Positions 36,256-45,995 of a stretch of 64,000 nucleotides of DNA are shown here, piece after piece; positions within the stretch are counted from its first letter, which is position 1; the number at the start of each line of letters is the position of its first letter. The notes below the pieces were generated by a model. The model did no database searches and was not told the DNA's origin. It saw only the letters and a list, made by a program, of their open reading frames with translations. This DNA is from Oscillospiraceae bacterium (GTDB lineage: Bacteria > Bacillota > Clostridia > Oscillospirales > Acutalibacteraceae), in the NCBI GenBank assembly GCA_022650485.1, contig JALCPP010000003.1, positions 1-64,000 on the forward strand. Reading direction: 5' to 3'. The translations under genes were made by a program, and so were the position numbers.

Positions 36256-37642
36256 TTTTTTTCGCCGCCGTGTGGAACAGGTAAAAAAGATCAGAATTTC
36301 GTTTGCCGTAAAGACAGCGGCGGTTTATACGCTTTTGTTCAGCCTGATTCTGGTTGCGGTGGTGGTCGGACTGACCAGCGCCTATACGACCTATGCCGTG
36401 CGGTCGCAGAACCTTGACCGGCTCGCGTCCTTTGTGGCCGGCCGCTATGAAAGGCCGAAGCTGCCGGAAGGGGACGGCGGTTTCAGCGGGCACCAGTTTA
36501 AATTTTCCGCGGAATCGGATTTGGAATCGGGACTAGAAAATTTTGCGCAGGCCAACGGTGTCTTTATTGAAATTACGGATGACGACCAAAGCCAAACGAC
36601 CTCTTATGGTGATGAAAGTATCAATCAGTCGGGGCATATGGATGCTGTGCGCAGAGTGAATACGCCGGAGTGTCATTTGCGGATTCGCGTGGTCAGCGGG
36701 GATGCTTCCGGATTTGCCGGGATGTCCGACCATGCCTTTATCGGGCTGATTGGGCTGCTGCTGCTGATTTCCGCCGTGTTTGGCGGAATCCTGATTCGCA
36801 AGATGCTGCGCCCTGTTTACGACATCACTCAAACGGCGCGCTCCATTACAGTGAGCGACCTGAGTACACGGATCGACACGGTGGATTCCCACGATGAATT
36901 CCGTGAATTGGCGGAAACATTTAACGGTATGCTGGACCGGATTCAGGAGTCCTATGAAAAACAGAACCGCTTTGTTTCAGACGCATCCCACGAACTGCGG
37001 ACGCCGCTTTCCGTTGTGTCCGGTTATGCCAATCTGCTTCGCCGGTGGGGCAGCAAAAATCCGGAAGTGCTGGAGGAATCCGTGCAGAAAATCATAGAGG
37101 AAACCGGCAATATGCAGCAGATGGTAAACCGTTTGCTGTTTCTGGCCCGCGCGGACCGAAAAAGCCAGCACGTGCATTTAGAGCGGTTCAGCGTGACCGA
37201 AATGATGCGGGAAATTGCGGAGGAAACCCGCATGATCGACGGAAATCACCGGTTGACAGACCACATAGAAGAAAATGTGGTTCTAACGGCGGATCAGGCA
37301 CTGCTGAAGCAGGCTCTGCGAGCGATGATGGATAACAGCGTGAAATATACGCCGCCTGGGGGAACGATTTACCTTTCCTGCCGTAAGCGGGGGGATCGTG
37401 TGGAACTCGAAGTGGCGGATACCGGAATCGGAATTTCAGAAAAAGACCTTCCCCATATTTTTGACCGGTTTTACAAGGCGGACGAGGCAAGAACACGCGG
37501 AAAAGGCTCTTCCGGTCTGGGGCTTGCCATTGTAAAGTGGATTGTTGAGCGGCACAAGGGAGACATCCGGGTGGAAAGCAGACCGGAAAAAGGGACAAGA
37601 TTTACCGTTTCTCTGCCAAATTTGCAGGAACTTCATTCCTAA
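36245..37642 (+). CDS. Sensor histidine kinase
   Basis: 465 aa. TM1 is at about 20-47, followed by a ~115-residue extracytoplasmic sensor region and TM2 at about 163-187. A HAMP domain follows, then HisKA with phospho-His 249 (SDASHELRTPLSV) and a HATPase_c domain with N box MDNSVKYTPPGG, G1 DTGIGI and G2 GSSGLGLAIV. A complete kinase, partner of the overlapping regulator gene. Confidence 0.95.
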   Translation: MKHNFFRRRVEQVKKIRISFAVKTAAVYTLLFSLILVAVVVGLTSAYTTYAVRSQNLDRLASFVAGRYERPKLPEGDGGFSGHQFKFSAESDLESGLENFAQANGVFIEITDDDQSQTTSYGDESINQSGHMDAVRRVNTPECHLRIRVVSGDASGFAGMSDHAFIGLIGLLLLISAVFGGILIRKMLRPVYDITQTARSITVSDLSTRIDTVDSHDEFRELAETFNGMLDRIQESYEKQNRFVSDASHELRTPLSVVSGYANLLRRWGSKNPEVLEESVQKIIEETGNMQQMVNRLLFLARADRKSQHVHLERFSVTEMMREIAEETRMIDGNHRLTDHIEENVVLTADQALLKQALRAMMDNSVKYTPPGGTIYLSCRKRGDRVELEVADTGIGISEKDLPHIFDRFYKADEARTRGKGSSGLGLAIVKWIVERHKGDIRVESRPEKGTRFTVSLPNLQELHS

Positions 37643-37650
37643 CTGGAACA

Positions 37651-37684
37651 AAAAAGCCGAACCTTTTATGGTTCGGCTTTTTTC
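37651..37684 (+). terminator. Terminator after the kinase gene
   Basis: 11-bp stem AAAGCCGAACC / GGTTCGGCTTT with a 6-nt loop, followed by TTT. Confidence 0.9.
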
Positions 37685-37783
37685 ATGCTTTTCTCATGTG
37701 TATTTTACTTTCTACTCATATTATTCCATTAATATTAGTAAGAAATTCCAATTAAAGTCATTGAGAAATCGGAGGTTCTGTGG

Positions 37784-39619
37784 ATGCATGGGAAAATGCG
37801 GTCAATCAAAGATTTTGCGAAACTTCATAAGAGGATTACCGTTCTTGTTACGATTGGGGCGGCAGCCGCAGTTGGAATTGTGATTGCGGCTTTTGTGTTT
37901 TGGAAAGGGAACTCATCCGGAAAAGAGACGTCTTACCGGGAATATACCGTCAGCAAAGGCGATGTTATGATTGGCACAACGGAATCCGGAACCGTTTCTT
38001 TGGCAGATGAAACGATTTTTCTGCCCGTCGACTGTGAAATCAGCTCCATATTGGTTCCATCGGGTACTTCCGTTAAAAAGGGAGACCCCATTCTCCAGAT
38101 TGATCTGGACAGCGTTGCCGACGGCAGTGCCGATACAAAGGAAAAACTGGAGTCAGCCCGGCTTTCGCTTCAATCGGCAATGAACGATCAGGCTCAAAAG
38201 CTGGAAACAGCAAAGATTACATATGAAGCAAACAAATATCTGGCGACTTCCGCACCGGTTACGCTGGAACTGGCACAGGCGCAGATAGCGCACTCGATTG
38301 CATCTGCGCAGTCCACGCTGGAAAATGACCAGACCAGCCTGGAACAATACAAGGCTTTGCAGAAAAGCTGGGCGGCGGATGATGAAAAGCTGCAGAATTT
38401 AAAAAAGTGGATGGAAGATGCTGAGAACTGCAAAACCAGTTATGAAACTCAGCTCAGCAGTTTTGAGGAAGAAAACAGCAGCGTGATCAGTATGTATACC
38501 AGTCTGAAATCCGCAGTTGAAACCGATGAGCAAAAATATCTTGCCGCGAAAAAAGGCGACACGACCATTGACGGTTATGATGAAGATACATGGAATGATA
38601 TGCTGGATGAGGCACGCGATTCCTATAAAGCGTATTACAACTCGATTGCCAATACGGTAATTCAGCAGAAAAAAGAGCTGGAGGATCAGATTGCGCAGTA
38701 TACCGCCGAATATAACAACTATTCTTCCGCCTACAATGACTTCAAGGAAATATTCAGCGACAAATACAACGCAGGCAGCGCCGAAATGTCCAAGACGGAA
38801 TTGGACAATAAGGTCGCTTCTTTGGAATCGACGGTGAAAGAAGACCAATATAACTTAGAAAAAACAGAGAAAAGTGCTGACATATCTGCCAAAAGCGCAC
38901 AGCAGACAGCGCAGACGGACCTGAACACCGCACAATATGCTCAGAACAATTATGATCTGATGGTGAATCAGCTGAATGTGGCTGTTACGTCTGCGCAGAG
39001 TTCCTATGATAAACTGCAGCGGCAAATGGATGAAATCAACAGTGCCCTTTCCAACGACGGCGTCATAACCAGCCCGTGCGACGGGGTAGTTGCGAGTGTT
39101 TCGTACACGGACGGAGACAGTGTTGAGGCAGAGAACCCCATGATGGTTATTTCGGGCAACGATGCTTTGTCCGTTTCCGTTTCTGTTTCCGAAGATGATA
39201 TTATAAATATCAGTGTAGGTCAGAAGGCGACCATCAGCCTTTCGGCTTACGAGGACCGCATGTTGGACGCGGTCGTGGACAGTATTACGGCTCAGCCGGC
39301 CCGCAGCGGGTCCTCTTCTGTTACTTATTCGGTCGTTGTAAAGAGCACGGGAACCGCTGCGGAAATGGGAACGGTGTATGATGGAATGAGTGCCGACGCG
39401 ACCATTGTGCAGCATGCGGCGGACGATGTACTGTATGTGAACAATCGAACAATCAGCTTTCAGGACGGTATTTCCAGTGTTTTGGTAAAAAGCAGTGATG
39501 GAACCACTGCTGTGAAAACGGTGAAGACCGGATTTTCAGACGGAACCTATGTGGAGATTACCAGTGGCCTTACGAAAGGAGAAACTGTTTTAGCGGAAAG
39601 CACGGTGAGTGCCAAATGA
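37784..39619 (+). CDS. HlyD-like efflux periplasmic adaptor subunit
   Basis: 611 aa, long for the family. One N-terminal membrane anchor (about 18-42) is followed by a split lipoyl/biotinyl half motif (VPSGTSVKKGDPILQIDLD). A ~300-residue coiled-coil hairpin rich in Ala/Gln/Asp comes next, then the second lipoyl half (ITSPCDGVVASVSYTDGDSV), a beta-barrel and a membrane-proximal domain. In Gram-positives such adaptors pair with MacB-like permeases. It overlaps the permease gene by 4 bp (ATGA). GGAGG precedes ATG. Confidence 0.93.
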   Translation: MHGKMRSIKDFAKLHKRITVLVTIGAAAAVGIVIAAFVFWKGNSSGKETSYREYTVSKGDVMIGTTESGTVSLADETIFLPVDCEISSILVPSGTSVKKGDPILQIDLDSVADGSADTKEKLESARLSLQSAMNDQAQKLETAKITYEANKYLATSAPVTLELAQAQIAHSIASAQSTLENDQTSLEQYKALQKSWAADDEKLQNLKKWMEDAENCKTSYETQLSSFEEENSSVISMYTSLKSAVETDEQKYLAAKKGDTTIDGYDEDTWNDMLDEARDSYKAYYNSIANTVIQQKKELEDQIAQYTAEYNNYSSAYNDFKEIFSDKYNAGSAEMSKTELDNKVASLESTVKEDQYNLEKTEKSADISAKSAQQTAQTDLNTAQYAQNNYDLMVNQLNVAVTSAQSSYDKLQRQMDEINSALSNDGVITSPCDGVVASVSYTDGDSVEAENPMMVISGNDALSVSVSVSEDDIINISVGQKATISLSAYEDRMLDAVVDSITAQPARSGSSSVTYSVVVKSTGTAAEMGTVYDGMSADATIVQHAADDVLYVNNRTISFQDGISSVLVKSSDGTTAVKTVKTGFSDGTYVEITSGLTKGETVLAESTVSAK

Positions 39620-41004
39620 CAACGCAAACGCTGGCGATGGAGCAAATGCGTTTGGGTGAGATTATGCATTTGGTCTGGATTAATATTATGGGCAGTAAAT
39701 TCAAAGTTTTTTTAACTTCCCTTGGCGTTATCGTCGGTTCCGCAACCATTATTCTGGTCATTGCCGTCGGCCACGGGGGCGAAGTGGAAGTGCAGAATGA
39801 GTATAAAACCCTGAATGCCGGCTGTATCAATGTGGCGGCGAGTACCGAAGCACAGATGCAGGACCAGATGATGGGCGGCGGGTTTCCCGGCGGAGGAGGC
39901 ATGCCTGGCGGAGAAATGCCCGGAAGAGGAACACAGGGGGGCGGTGCTCATAAAAGCGGAGGCATGCAGGCCGGTGAAGGCATGCCGGGCGGCATGGGGG
40001 GCCCCATGGGCGGTGCAGGCAAGTCGGTTACGCTGACCGAATCGGATGAGGAGGATATTCAGGCGCTGGTTTCCGGACTTTCTTATGTTTCTATTTACAC
40101 GTCGGGAACCGGCGCTGTGGATGGAGGCGATCTGTCGGAAGAAACCGATGAGACGGTGGTTGGGGTGGAAAGCGCTTATCAGGAAATGTGCAATCTTGAG
40201 CTGCTGCAGGGTGAGTTTATTCTGGAAGAAGACAATGAAGATAAGGGCAAGGTGGCTGTTCTCGGGTACACCGTTGCGCAGAACATTTTCGGCAGTGCCT
40301 ACGCGGCCTGGGGTGAAAATATCTCTATCGAAGGTAAAAAATATGAAATTGTAGGCGTTTTAAATGAAATGGGCTCCGTTTCTTCCGGTACCAGTCCGGA
40401 TGATTCCATTTTTGTCCCTTATCAGACTGCAATTAAGTATATCTATGGAAAAGATGCCGACCCGCAGATTATGGCGATTGCATCCGATGTAAACATGGTG
40501 AGCGACAAGATTACGGATATCAAGTCGGTTTTAATGGAAAATTACTCCAATTTGTCTGAAAATGCATTCACGATTACAGATGCGGGCAGTACGCTGGAGT
40601 CGGCGACTTCTTCCGCAAAAACGCTTTCCATGCTGCTGATGATTGTCGCCGCAATTGTTTTTATCGTGGGTGGAATCGGGATTATGAACGTCATGTTCGT
40701 TTCCGTAAAAGAACGGACGCAGGAAATCGGAATTTTAAAGGCGCTTGGAAGCTCCAAAAAAGTGATTTTGCTGCAATTTTTACTGGAAGCGACTTTTATC
40801 AGTGTATTTGGCGGCATTTTGGGTGTTATTTCTGGATTTGGGTTAATTCCGCTGGTGCGCTTAAGCGGGATGACAGTTGAGCCGGTTGCGGTCAGCGCGG
40901 TTTATTCCATGATCTTTGCGGTTGGTACAGGGTCGATTTTTGGCTTTTATCCCGCGTGGCAGGCAGCTGCGCTAATGCCGATTGAAGCGTTAACACAGGA
41001 ATAG
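39616..41004 (+). CDS. MacB-like ABC transporter permease with Gly/Met-rich insert
   Basis: 462 aa. One N-terminal membrane segment (about 32-52) is followed by a MacB_PCD extracytoplasmic domain and three C-terminal membrane segments of the FtsX fold, with the family motif VKERTQEIGILKALGSS near residue 358. Residues 85-136 are a low-complexity insert of about 20 Gly-Gly and eight or more Met, in repeats like GGGMPGG. It works with the adaptor upstream and the ATPase two genes on. Substrate unknown; antibiotics or peptides are usual for the family. Confidence 0.92.
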   Translation: MTTQTLAMEQMRLGEIMHLVWINIMGSKFKVFLTSLGVIVGSATIILVIAVGHGGEVEVQNEYKTLNAGCINVAASTEAQMQDQMMGGGFPGGGGMPGGEMPGRGTQGGGAHKSGGMQAGEGMPGGMGGPMGGAGKSVTLTESDEEDIQALVSGLSYVSIYTSGTGAVDGGDLSEETDETVVGVESAYQEMCNLELLQGEFILEEDNEDKGKVAVLGYTVAQNIFGSAYAAWGENISIEGKKYEIVGVLNEMGSVSSGTSPDDSIFVPYQTAIKYIYGKDADPQIMAIASDVNMVSDKITDIKSVLMENYSNLSENAFTITDAGSTLESATSSAKTLSMLLMIVAAIVFIVGGIGIMNVMFVSVKERTQEIGILKALGSSKKVILLQFLLEATFISVFGGILGVISGFGLIPLVRLSGMTVEPVAVSAVYSMIFAVGTGSIFGFYPAWQAAALMPIEALTQE

Positions 41005-41016
41005 GAGGAAATCCAC

Positions 41017-41667
41017 ATGAAACGATATCTGACATTATGTGCGGTCGTGTGTGCCGTTTTACTGCTGCTGCCTTTGACGGCCTGTTCCAGCGGGACATCG
41101 AAAACCGTGCAGACCAAAGAATTATCCGAGGACCATGCAGGAACTCAAATTGTGGGAAAAGTGACGGAGGTTGTCGGAAATCAGGTTACACTTGCCGTTG
41201 GTACGCTGAATCAGAAGGTGAATTCGGCAGCCGCTAAAGATCAAAAAGCGAGTTCCACAGAGTCCGCAAGCTCTGCGGCAGCATCATCATCGTCCGTGTC
41301 TTCGGAAGGGGAGGCGGAAGACGCGGATTCCGGTTTGAGTCTGACGGGTGAAACAAAAACGGTTTTGATTCCTGTTGGACTTTCCCTGTCACAAGGGCAA
41401 GCGGCAGGGGGGCAGCGTTCTGCTGTTTCCAAATCGGGGAATGCAAAAGCAGACTCGCAGGACGGCGCGCCAACCGGGGAAAATGAAAAAAGACCGGGGA
41501 CGTCCCCGGCTAAACCGGGAGGAAGCGGAGCTGACGCAGGAGTGCAGATGCCTCAGCAGACGCGTGATTTTTCCAGCATTACCACAGGAATGATTTTGCA
41601 AATTACAGAAAAAACGCTCAGTGACGGAACGCAGGAAATTGTCAGCGTTGCGGTGCTGTCCGAGTAG
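41017..41667 (+). CDS. Lipoprotein of the efflux operon
   Basis: 216 aa. Signal peptide with lipobox LTAC and Cys near residue 23. A conserved-looking block GTQIVGKVTEVVGNQVTLAVG follows at about 42-62, then a long Ser/Ala/Glu-rich disordered region to about residue 170, and the C-terminal block TTGMILQITEKTLSDGTQEI. I do not recognise a named domain. AGGAGG precedes ATG, 12 bp after the permease. Likely an accessory surface subunit of the exporter. Confidence 0.75.
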   Translation: MKRYLTLCAVVCAVLLLLPLTACSSGTSKTVQTKELSEDHAGTQIVGKVTEVVGNQVTLAVGTLNQKVNSAAAKDQKASSTESASSAAASSSSVSSEGEAEDADSGLSLTGETKTVLIPVGLSLSQGQAAGGQRSAVSKSGNAKADSQDGAPTGENEKRPGTSPAKPGGSGADAGVQMPQQTRDFSSITTGMILQITEKTLSDGTQEIVSVAVLSE

Positions 41668-41682
41668 CGTCATGTTGGGGGG

Positions 41683-42387
41683 ATGAATTTGGAAGAGATT
41701 ATCCGGATGGAAGAAATCAAAAAGATATACCACCAGGGCGACCTGTGCCTGGAGGTTCTGAAAGGAATTTCTTTAGAGGTTCTGGAAGGGGAGTATCTTG
41801 CAATACTTGGTCCGTCTGGCTCCGGAAAAAGTACGCTGATGAATATTATCGGATGTATGGATCGGTTTCAGGAAGGAAAGTACTGGCTGACAGGATGCTG
41901 TGTCAATGAACTGAATGATGCCCAGCTGACGGTTTTGAGGAACCGGCAGATTGGATTTATTTTTCAGAAATACCATTTAATCCAGAAATATACCGTGCTG
42001 CAAAATACGATGATTCCACTTTTGATCCGTGGTATGACCCGAAAAGAAGCAGAGATTCTTTCCATGGAAAAGCTGGAGCTGCTTGGAATGAAGGAACGCG
42101 CGGGGCATAAGCCGAATGAACTTTCCGGCGGGCAGCAGCAGCGTACGGCAATTGCAAGGGCACTGGTCGGTTCGCCAAAGCTTCTGCTTGCCGACGAGCC
42201 GACCGGTGCGCTGGACCGGTCGACAGGGGAGGAAGTGCTTCGGCTGTTTGAGCAGCTTAACAAAATGGGCAACACAATTGTCATGATTACCCACGACCGG
42301 CATGTTGCGACAAGCGCGAAAAGAATTGTTAAAATCATTGACGGGGAATTATTCGAAGGAAACGCGGAAGATGTCGCGCAGGCGTGA
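41683..42387 (+). CDS. ABC transporter ATP-binding protein (MacB/LolD type)
   Basis: 234 aa. Walker A is GPSGSGKST, with Q-loop FIFQKYHLI, signature LSGGQQQRTAIARAL, Walker B LLADEPTGALD and H-loop MITHD. It is the energising subunit for the permease at 39616. The start is ambiguous: ATG 41683 abuts GGGGGG, while ATG 41707 (EEIKKIY) follows GGAAGAG at a better distance and gives the usual N-terminus. Confidence 0.94.
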   Translation: MNLEEIIRMEEIKKIYHQGDLCLEVLKGISLEVLEGEYLAILGPSGSGKSTLMNIIGCMDRFQEGKYWLTGCCVNELNDAQLTVLRNRQIGFIFQKYHLIQKYTVLQNTMIPLLIRGMTRKEAEILSMEKLELLGMKERAGHKPNELSGGQQQRTAIARALVGSPKLLLADEPTGALDRSTGEEVLRLFEQLNKMGNTIVMITHDRHVATSAKRIVKIIDGELFEGNAEDVAQA

Positions 42388-42417
42388 CCGGCGATCAAGC
42401 AGAGAGGAGAATAGTTT

Positions 42418-43065
42418 ATGAGCAGAATTCAATGCCTGAAAAAATTAATTCCACTGGCGGTTTGCGCCATGGCGGCGGTGTTTGTAATTGGCACCTGGAG
42501 CGTAATGACGGCTTCTGCCACAGCGGCGGAAAGTTCGGCTTCCACCGTGAATTTGACGGCGGTGAGCCTGGCGGCCAACACCAGTTATCTGTCGGACACT
42601 TACTTTGGTGTTTTACATTTGAAGGTTGGCGATGCCAGTGTCGCCTGTGCTTCTGTCGACAGCAAAAATCGTGTTGTTGTTACGGCGGTCGGCGAGGGTC
42701 AAACAACGGTTGGATTTTGGTACAAGAAAACCGCATCCGACAGCTGGGTGTCCGCGGTTTTGCCCGTGACCGTTTCCGGAATGTCCGGGGTGGCGCAGAC
42801 CATCAGCCCCAGAACGGTTGGGCTGGTCTTTCCAATGCAGACCGATGAGATGAACGCAGGCTCTGACCAAACAATAAGCGGAATTACCATGAATGGCGAA
42901 GCAGTAGACGCCGCTTCGCTGCTTTGGCTTTCTTCTTCCGATTCCATTGCGGCGGTTGATCGAAATACCGGTAAGATTCACGCGTATGCCGCCGGGACGG
43001 CTAAGATTTATGCAATTGATCCAACGACCGACAGTTGCTGCAGCCTGCTGGTCACAGTAAACTGA
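42418..43065 (+). CDS. Secreted Ig-like (Big2-type) protein
   Basis: 215 aa. Signal peptide to about residue 40 (ASATAAES), then two beta-rich repeats. The second ends in SSSDSIAAVDRNTGKIHAYAAGTAKIYA, the characteristic Big2 pattern of bacterial surface proteins. The first (SVDSKNRVVVTAVGEGQTTVGFW) is similar. AGAGGAG precedes ATG. As the last gene of the efflux operon it may be a cell-surface partner. Function inferred only from fold and context. Confidence 0.8.
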   Translation: MSRIQCLKKLIPLAVCAMAAVFVIGTWSVMTASATAAESSASTVNLTAVSLAANTSYLSDTYFGVLHLKVGDASVACASVDSKNRVVVTAVGEGQTTVGFWYKKTASDSWVSAVLPVTVSGMSGVAQTISPRTVGLVFPMQTDEMNAGSDQTISGITMNGEAVDAASLLWLSSSDSIAAVDRNTGKIHAYAAGTAKIYAIDPTTDSCCSLLVTVN

Positions 43066-43075
43066 CAAAAACAGA

Positions 43076-43110
43076 AGAGGGGACCGGTGTAAAAACCGGT
43101 CCCCTCTTTG
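43076..43110. terminator. Terminator between Big2 gene and convergent operon
   Basis: Perfect 12-bp stem AGAGGGGACCGG / CCGGTCCCCTCT with an 8-9 nt loop, then TTTG. Confidence 0.9.
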
Positions 43111-43134
43111 CTTTAGAGAACATGTCGAATTTCA

Positions 43135-45969
43135 TTAAAACCAATGGCTGATGGTGCTTGTGGCGTTGTTCCACGCGGACTGAATCCAGCCCCAGAATCC
43201 GGAACCGGAGTTTTCGCTGCCGGAAGCTTCGGCGGTGTTGACCACTTTTGCTTCCTCTTGTTCCGGCTCATCAATTTCAGCTGTTTTGTAGACGAATTTT
43301 ACACTGGTTTCAGCGCCGTCCGCGGCTTCTGTGAAAATTTTATATTGGTCGGAAAGGTCCATGTAGGCGTCTTTTTTATCCAGCAGGGTCAGCATGCTGT
43401 CCGTTGTGCCCTTCTGTGTGAATTCATCCAGAGTCGTAAAGGTGTCGCTGAACTTGGATACGGTGTTCGGCTGTGTCGCCAGGCGGAAGATATCCATAAT
43501 CTTTCTGTTTTGGCGCAGGTCATTTTCCATGCGGGTCAAAACTTTTGAAGTCTGCGGCATGTTGTGAAAGCTTGCACTGTTGGCGGGTTTGTCAAGTTCA
43601 GCCTTGATTTCATCCAAAATGGGGCGGGCATCGTCCATATCGGTTTGCAGAGTCGGAATCATACCGCGGAAGTTTTTAATTTTTGGGTCGTCGTTCAGAT
43701 GAAGCAGGTCGCGCAGGACGGAGATGTTTTCCTTATTGTCGTCCATGTCGGCCTTCATGTCCTTGAGCTTTTTGGCCCATTTCGTCAGGTAATCCATGTC
43801 GTCTTTGTTTAAAAGCAGATCTTTCGCGTCGTCTAAGTCGTCTTCCATTTCCGCTTCATCGTCTTCGTCCAGGTCGTCGAGGTCATCCCTCAGGTCTTCA
43901 ATGGATCCGTGAAGGCGGCCCATATTGGACATTGTGTCCGTCAGTTTTGAAATATAATTGCTGCCCAGTTCCTCTTTCAGGTTGCTTTGCAGGTCTGCGG
44001 AATTAGAGAGTAGGTTGTTCAAGGTATCTGTGAGACCGGAAATGGTGGAAGAATCCATCATGTTGGAGAGGAAAGCATCCTTGATTTCATCGTTTTGAAG
44101 GAGAGGTAAAAATAATGCTTCCACTTCGTTTTTAGGGATCAAAACGTATTGAGACAGTTGAGCTATGGTTTCTTCGTTCAGGGGAAGTTTTAGTTTCGTG
44201 GCAAGGGAAAGCAGATTCTGAACTTTGACATTCCCATTTTTATCTGTTATCTTAGCGAGTCCTTGGGCTATTGCCGTTTGTTGCTCAGGGGATAGATGGC
44301 TCAGCATGGGACTTAAAACGGTTTGTAAATCGGTTAACGGGATGACAGCATCGGATGAAGAATCTTTCATCATTGAAGTTTTGATTGCGTCGATTTTAGC
44401 GCTGTCCAGCCCGGATTTTTGCAGAACTGCAAGCAGAGTGGAAGCGGGGAGATAACCGTTTTTATCTTCTAGATCGGAAAGCTTTTCGTCCAGGATATTT
44501 TGCATGAGGTCTGGGTGATTTTTCAGGATCGCTTCCATAAATGGCTTTATGTCCTCTTCTTCCAGCTGAAAGTCGGACGAAATCAAACCGGTGCCGGATA
44601 ACGCATTGATACTTTCCAGTGTTTCGGAAAGCGAATTCCGCACACCGGAGTCGCTTAGTGCCGCCAGCGTGTCAAGGTCACTTTCGTCCAGACGGGAATA
44701 AATGTGCTTTGCGTCTTTTATGATATCTTCCAGATGGTCGTAGGTTTTGTCATAGTGGTTCAGCACATGGATGACGCGGTCCAGCTTGCCGGTCTGGAAC
44801 GTTTCAATGTCGTCGTAATCTTTTAAAAGCGTTTTGGCTTTTTCAATATTGGTATCGGTCATACGGTCATTCAGGCCGCGGATAATCTGGTTATCCATGA
44901 CGTATTTCAGGTCCGCTTTGTCAATATCCGAAGTGACGCGGTCATACAGGCTGATGTTTTTATCCGTCACATATTTTGGAAGCAGGTCGAGAGCGGCGGT
45001 GTCGAGGTTGTAGAAATTGAATACGTCGTCCACGATCAGACGCGCGGCCGCGGTGCGGTCCGGATTCGTAAACAGGGAACGAATTTCCTTGTTGGGGTCG
45101 GCGTTTTCGATATTGTCCTGTATCCGGCTCAGCTTTTCCAGGTCATTTTTTAATTCGTCAAGATTGCTTCCGCTTTCCAGGTCGTCTTCGTTCGGAAGCT
45201 CCGGCGTCGCCGCAATGGCGATGGACCCAAGGGTAAAGTCGGTTGCATCCGCCGTGATGGTCAGGTTTTCCGGAAGATCGAGCGAATCGAACCCGCTGAC
45301 GCCGCAGTGCTTCAGGTCAAGACTTTCCGAAAGGCCGGGCATGCAGAGAAACGTGACAAACTGGTTGCTTCCGTCAGAGATCACCTTGCCTTTACTGACG
45401 GAAACATTCCGGAAGGTGTCTGACGGAAGGGTGGCGGCGACCACTGCGGTCATCGGTGTGTACATCGCAACGCTCTTGCCGTTGACCGTTACGGTGTGTG
45501 AATCGGTGTTTTTCAGGTCAATATGAATGCTGACCTTCCCGGATTTCCCGGCGATTTGCTCCGGTGTAACGGCTTTTCCGTTCAGCGTGTAGGTAATGGA
45601 AACCTTGAGCGGAGGAGTTTTAGCCGTTGTTCCTTCATAGTAGATGTCGGCTCCGTCGGTGCTGCTGTTGTTTAGCACCCAGGTCAGGCTGTCGCCTGTG
45701 CGCAGGGGTTCGTCAGAAGATTTTACGTTTTGAATTTCTTTCAGATTAGACCGGTCTGCAATTTGTGTGGTGCTGAAATCGGCGTGCAGCCAGTCTGAAA
45801 CAGTGGTGCTTTCCACATTGCCGGAAGCACTCAGGTTTACATAAACCGTTTCGTCTTTTTTGGTTGCTTCGCCCCCGGCAGCGGCGGCCGCCGGAGAGGA
45901 CACCGCGAAAACAACGGCGAGAAGCAGGCAGCAAAGCCGGCCTGCGCGGGTATAAGTCTGTTTTTTCAT
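43135..45969 (-). CDS. Large secreted coiled-coil protein partnered with MMPL transporter
   Basis: 944 aa from ATG 45969, which follows GGGAGG; the open frame continues upstream into the MMPL gene but is not used. Signal peptide at residues 1-30 (ending SSPAAAAAGG). Residues 35-270 form a beta-rich domain beginning ETVYVNLSASGNVESTTVSDW. The remainder is mostly helical with Leu/Asp/Lys heptads and an acidic stretch DDLDDLDEDDEAEMEDDLDD. There is no clear C-terminal membrane anchor. I associate such proteins with MMPL/YhgE-type export modules in Clostridia, but no function is known. Confidence 0.82.
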   Translation of the reverse strand: MKKQTYTRAGRLCCLLLAVVFAVSSPAAAAAGGEATKKDETVYVNLSASGNVESTTVSDWLHADFSTTQIADRSNLKEIQNVKSSDEPLRTGDSLTWVLNNSSTDGADIYYEGTTAKTPPLKVSITYTLNGKAVTPEQIAGKSGKVSIHIDLKNTDSHTVTVNGKSVAMYTPMTAVVAATLPSDTFRNVSVSKGKVISDGSNQFVTFLCMPGLSESLDLKHCGVSGFDSLDLPENLTITADATDFTLGSIAIAATPELPNEDDLESGSNLDELKNDLEKLSRIQDNIENADPNKEIRSLFTNPDRTAAARLIVDDVFNFYNLDTAALDLLPKYVTDKNISLYDRVTSDIDKADLKYVMDNQIIRGLNDRMTDTNIEKAKTLLKDYDDIETFQTGKLDRVIHVLNHYDKTYDHLEDIIKDAKHIYSRLDESDLDTLAALSDSGVRNSLSETLESINALSGTGLISSDFQLEEEDIKPFMEAILKNHPDLMQNILDEKLSDLEDKNGYLPASTLLAVLQKSGLDSAKIDAIKTSMMKDSSSDAVIPLTDLQTVLSPMLSHLSPEQQTAIAQGLAKITDKNGNVKVQNLLSLATKLKLPLNEETIAQLSQYVLIPKNEVEALFLPLLQNDEIKDAFLSNMMDSSTISGLTDTLNNLLSNSADLQSNLKEELGSNYISKLTDTMSNMGRLHGSIEDLRDDLDDLDEDDEAEMEDDLDDAKDLLLNKDDMDYLTKWAKKLKDMKADMDDNKENISVLRDLLHLNDDPKIKNFRGMIPTLQTDMDDARPILDEIKAELDKPANSASFHNMPQTSKVLTRMENDLRQNRKIMDIFRLATQPNTVSKFSDTFTTLDEFTQKGTTDSMLTLLDKKDAYMDLSDQYKIFTEAADGAETSVKFVYKTAEIDEPEQEEAKVVNTAEASGSENSGSGFWGWIQSAWNNATSTISHWF

Positions 45970-45995
45970 TTGAAAAGCCTCCCTTGCAGAAAGGA

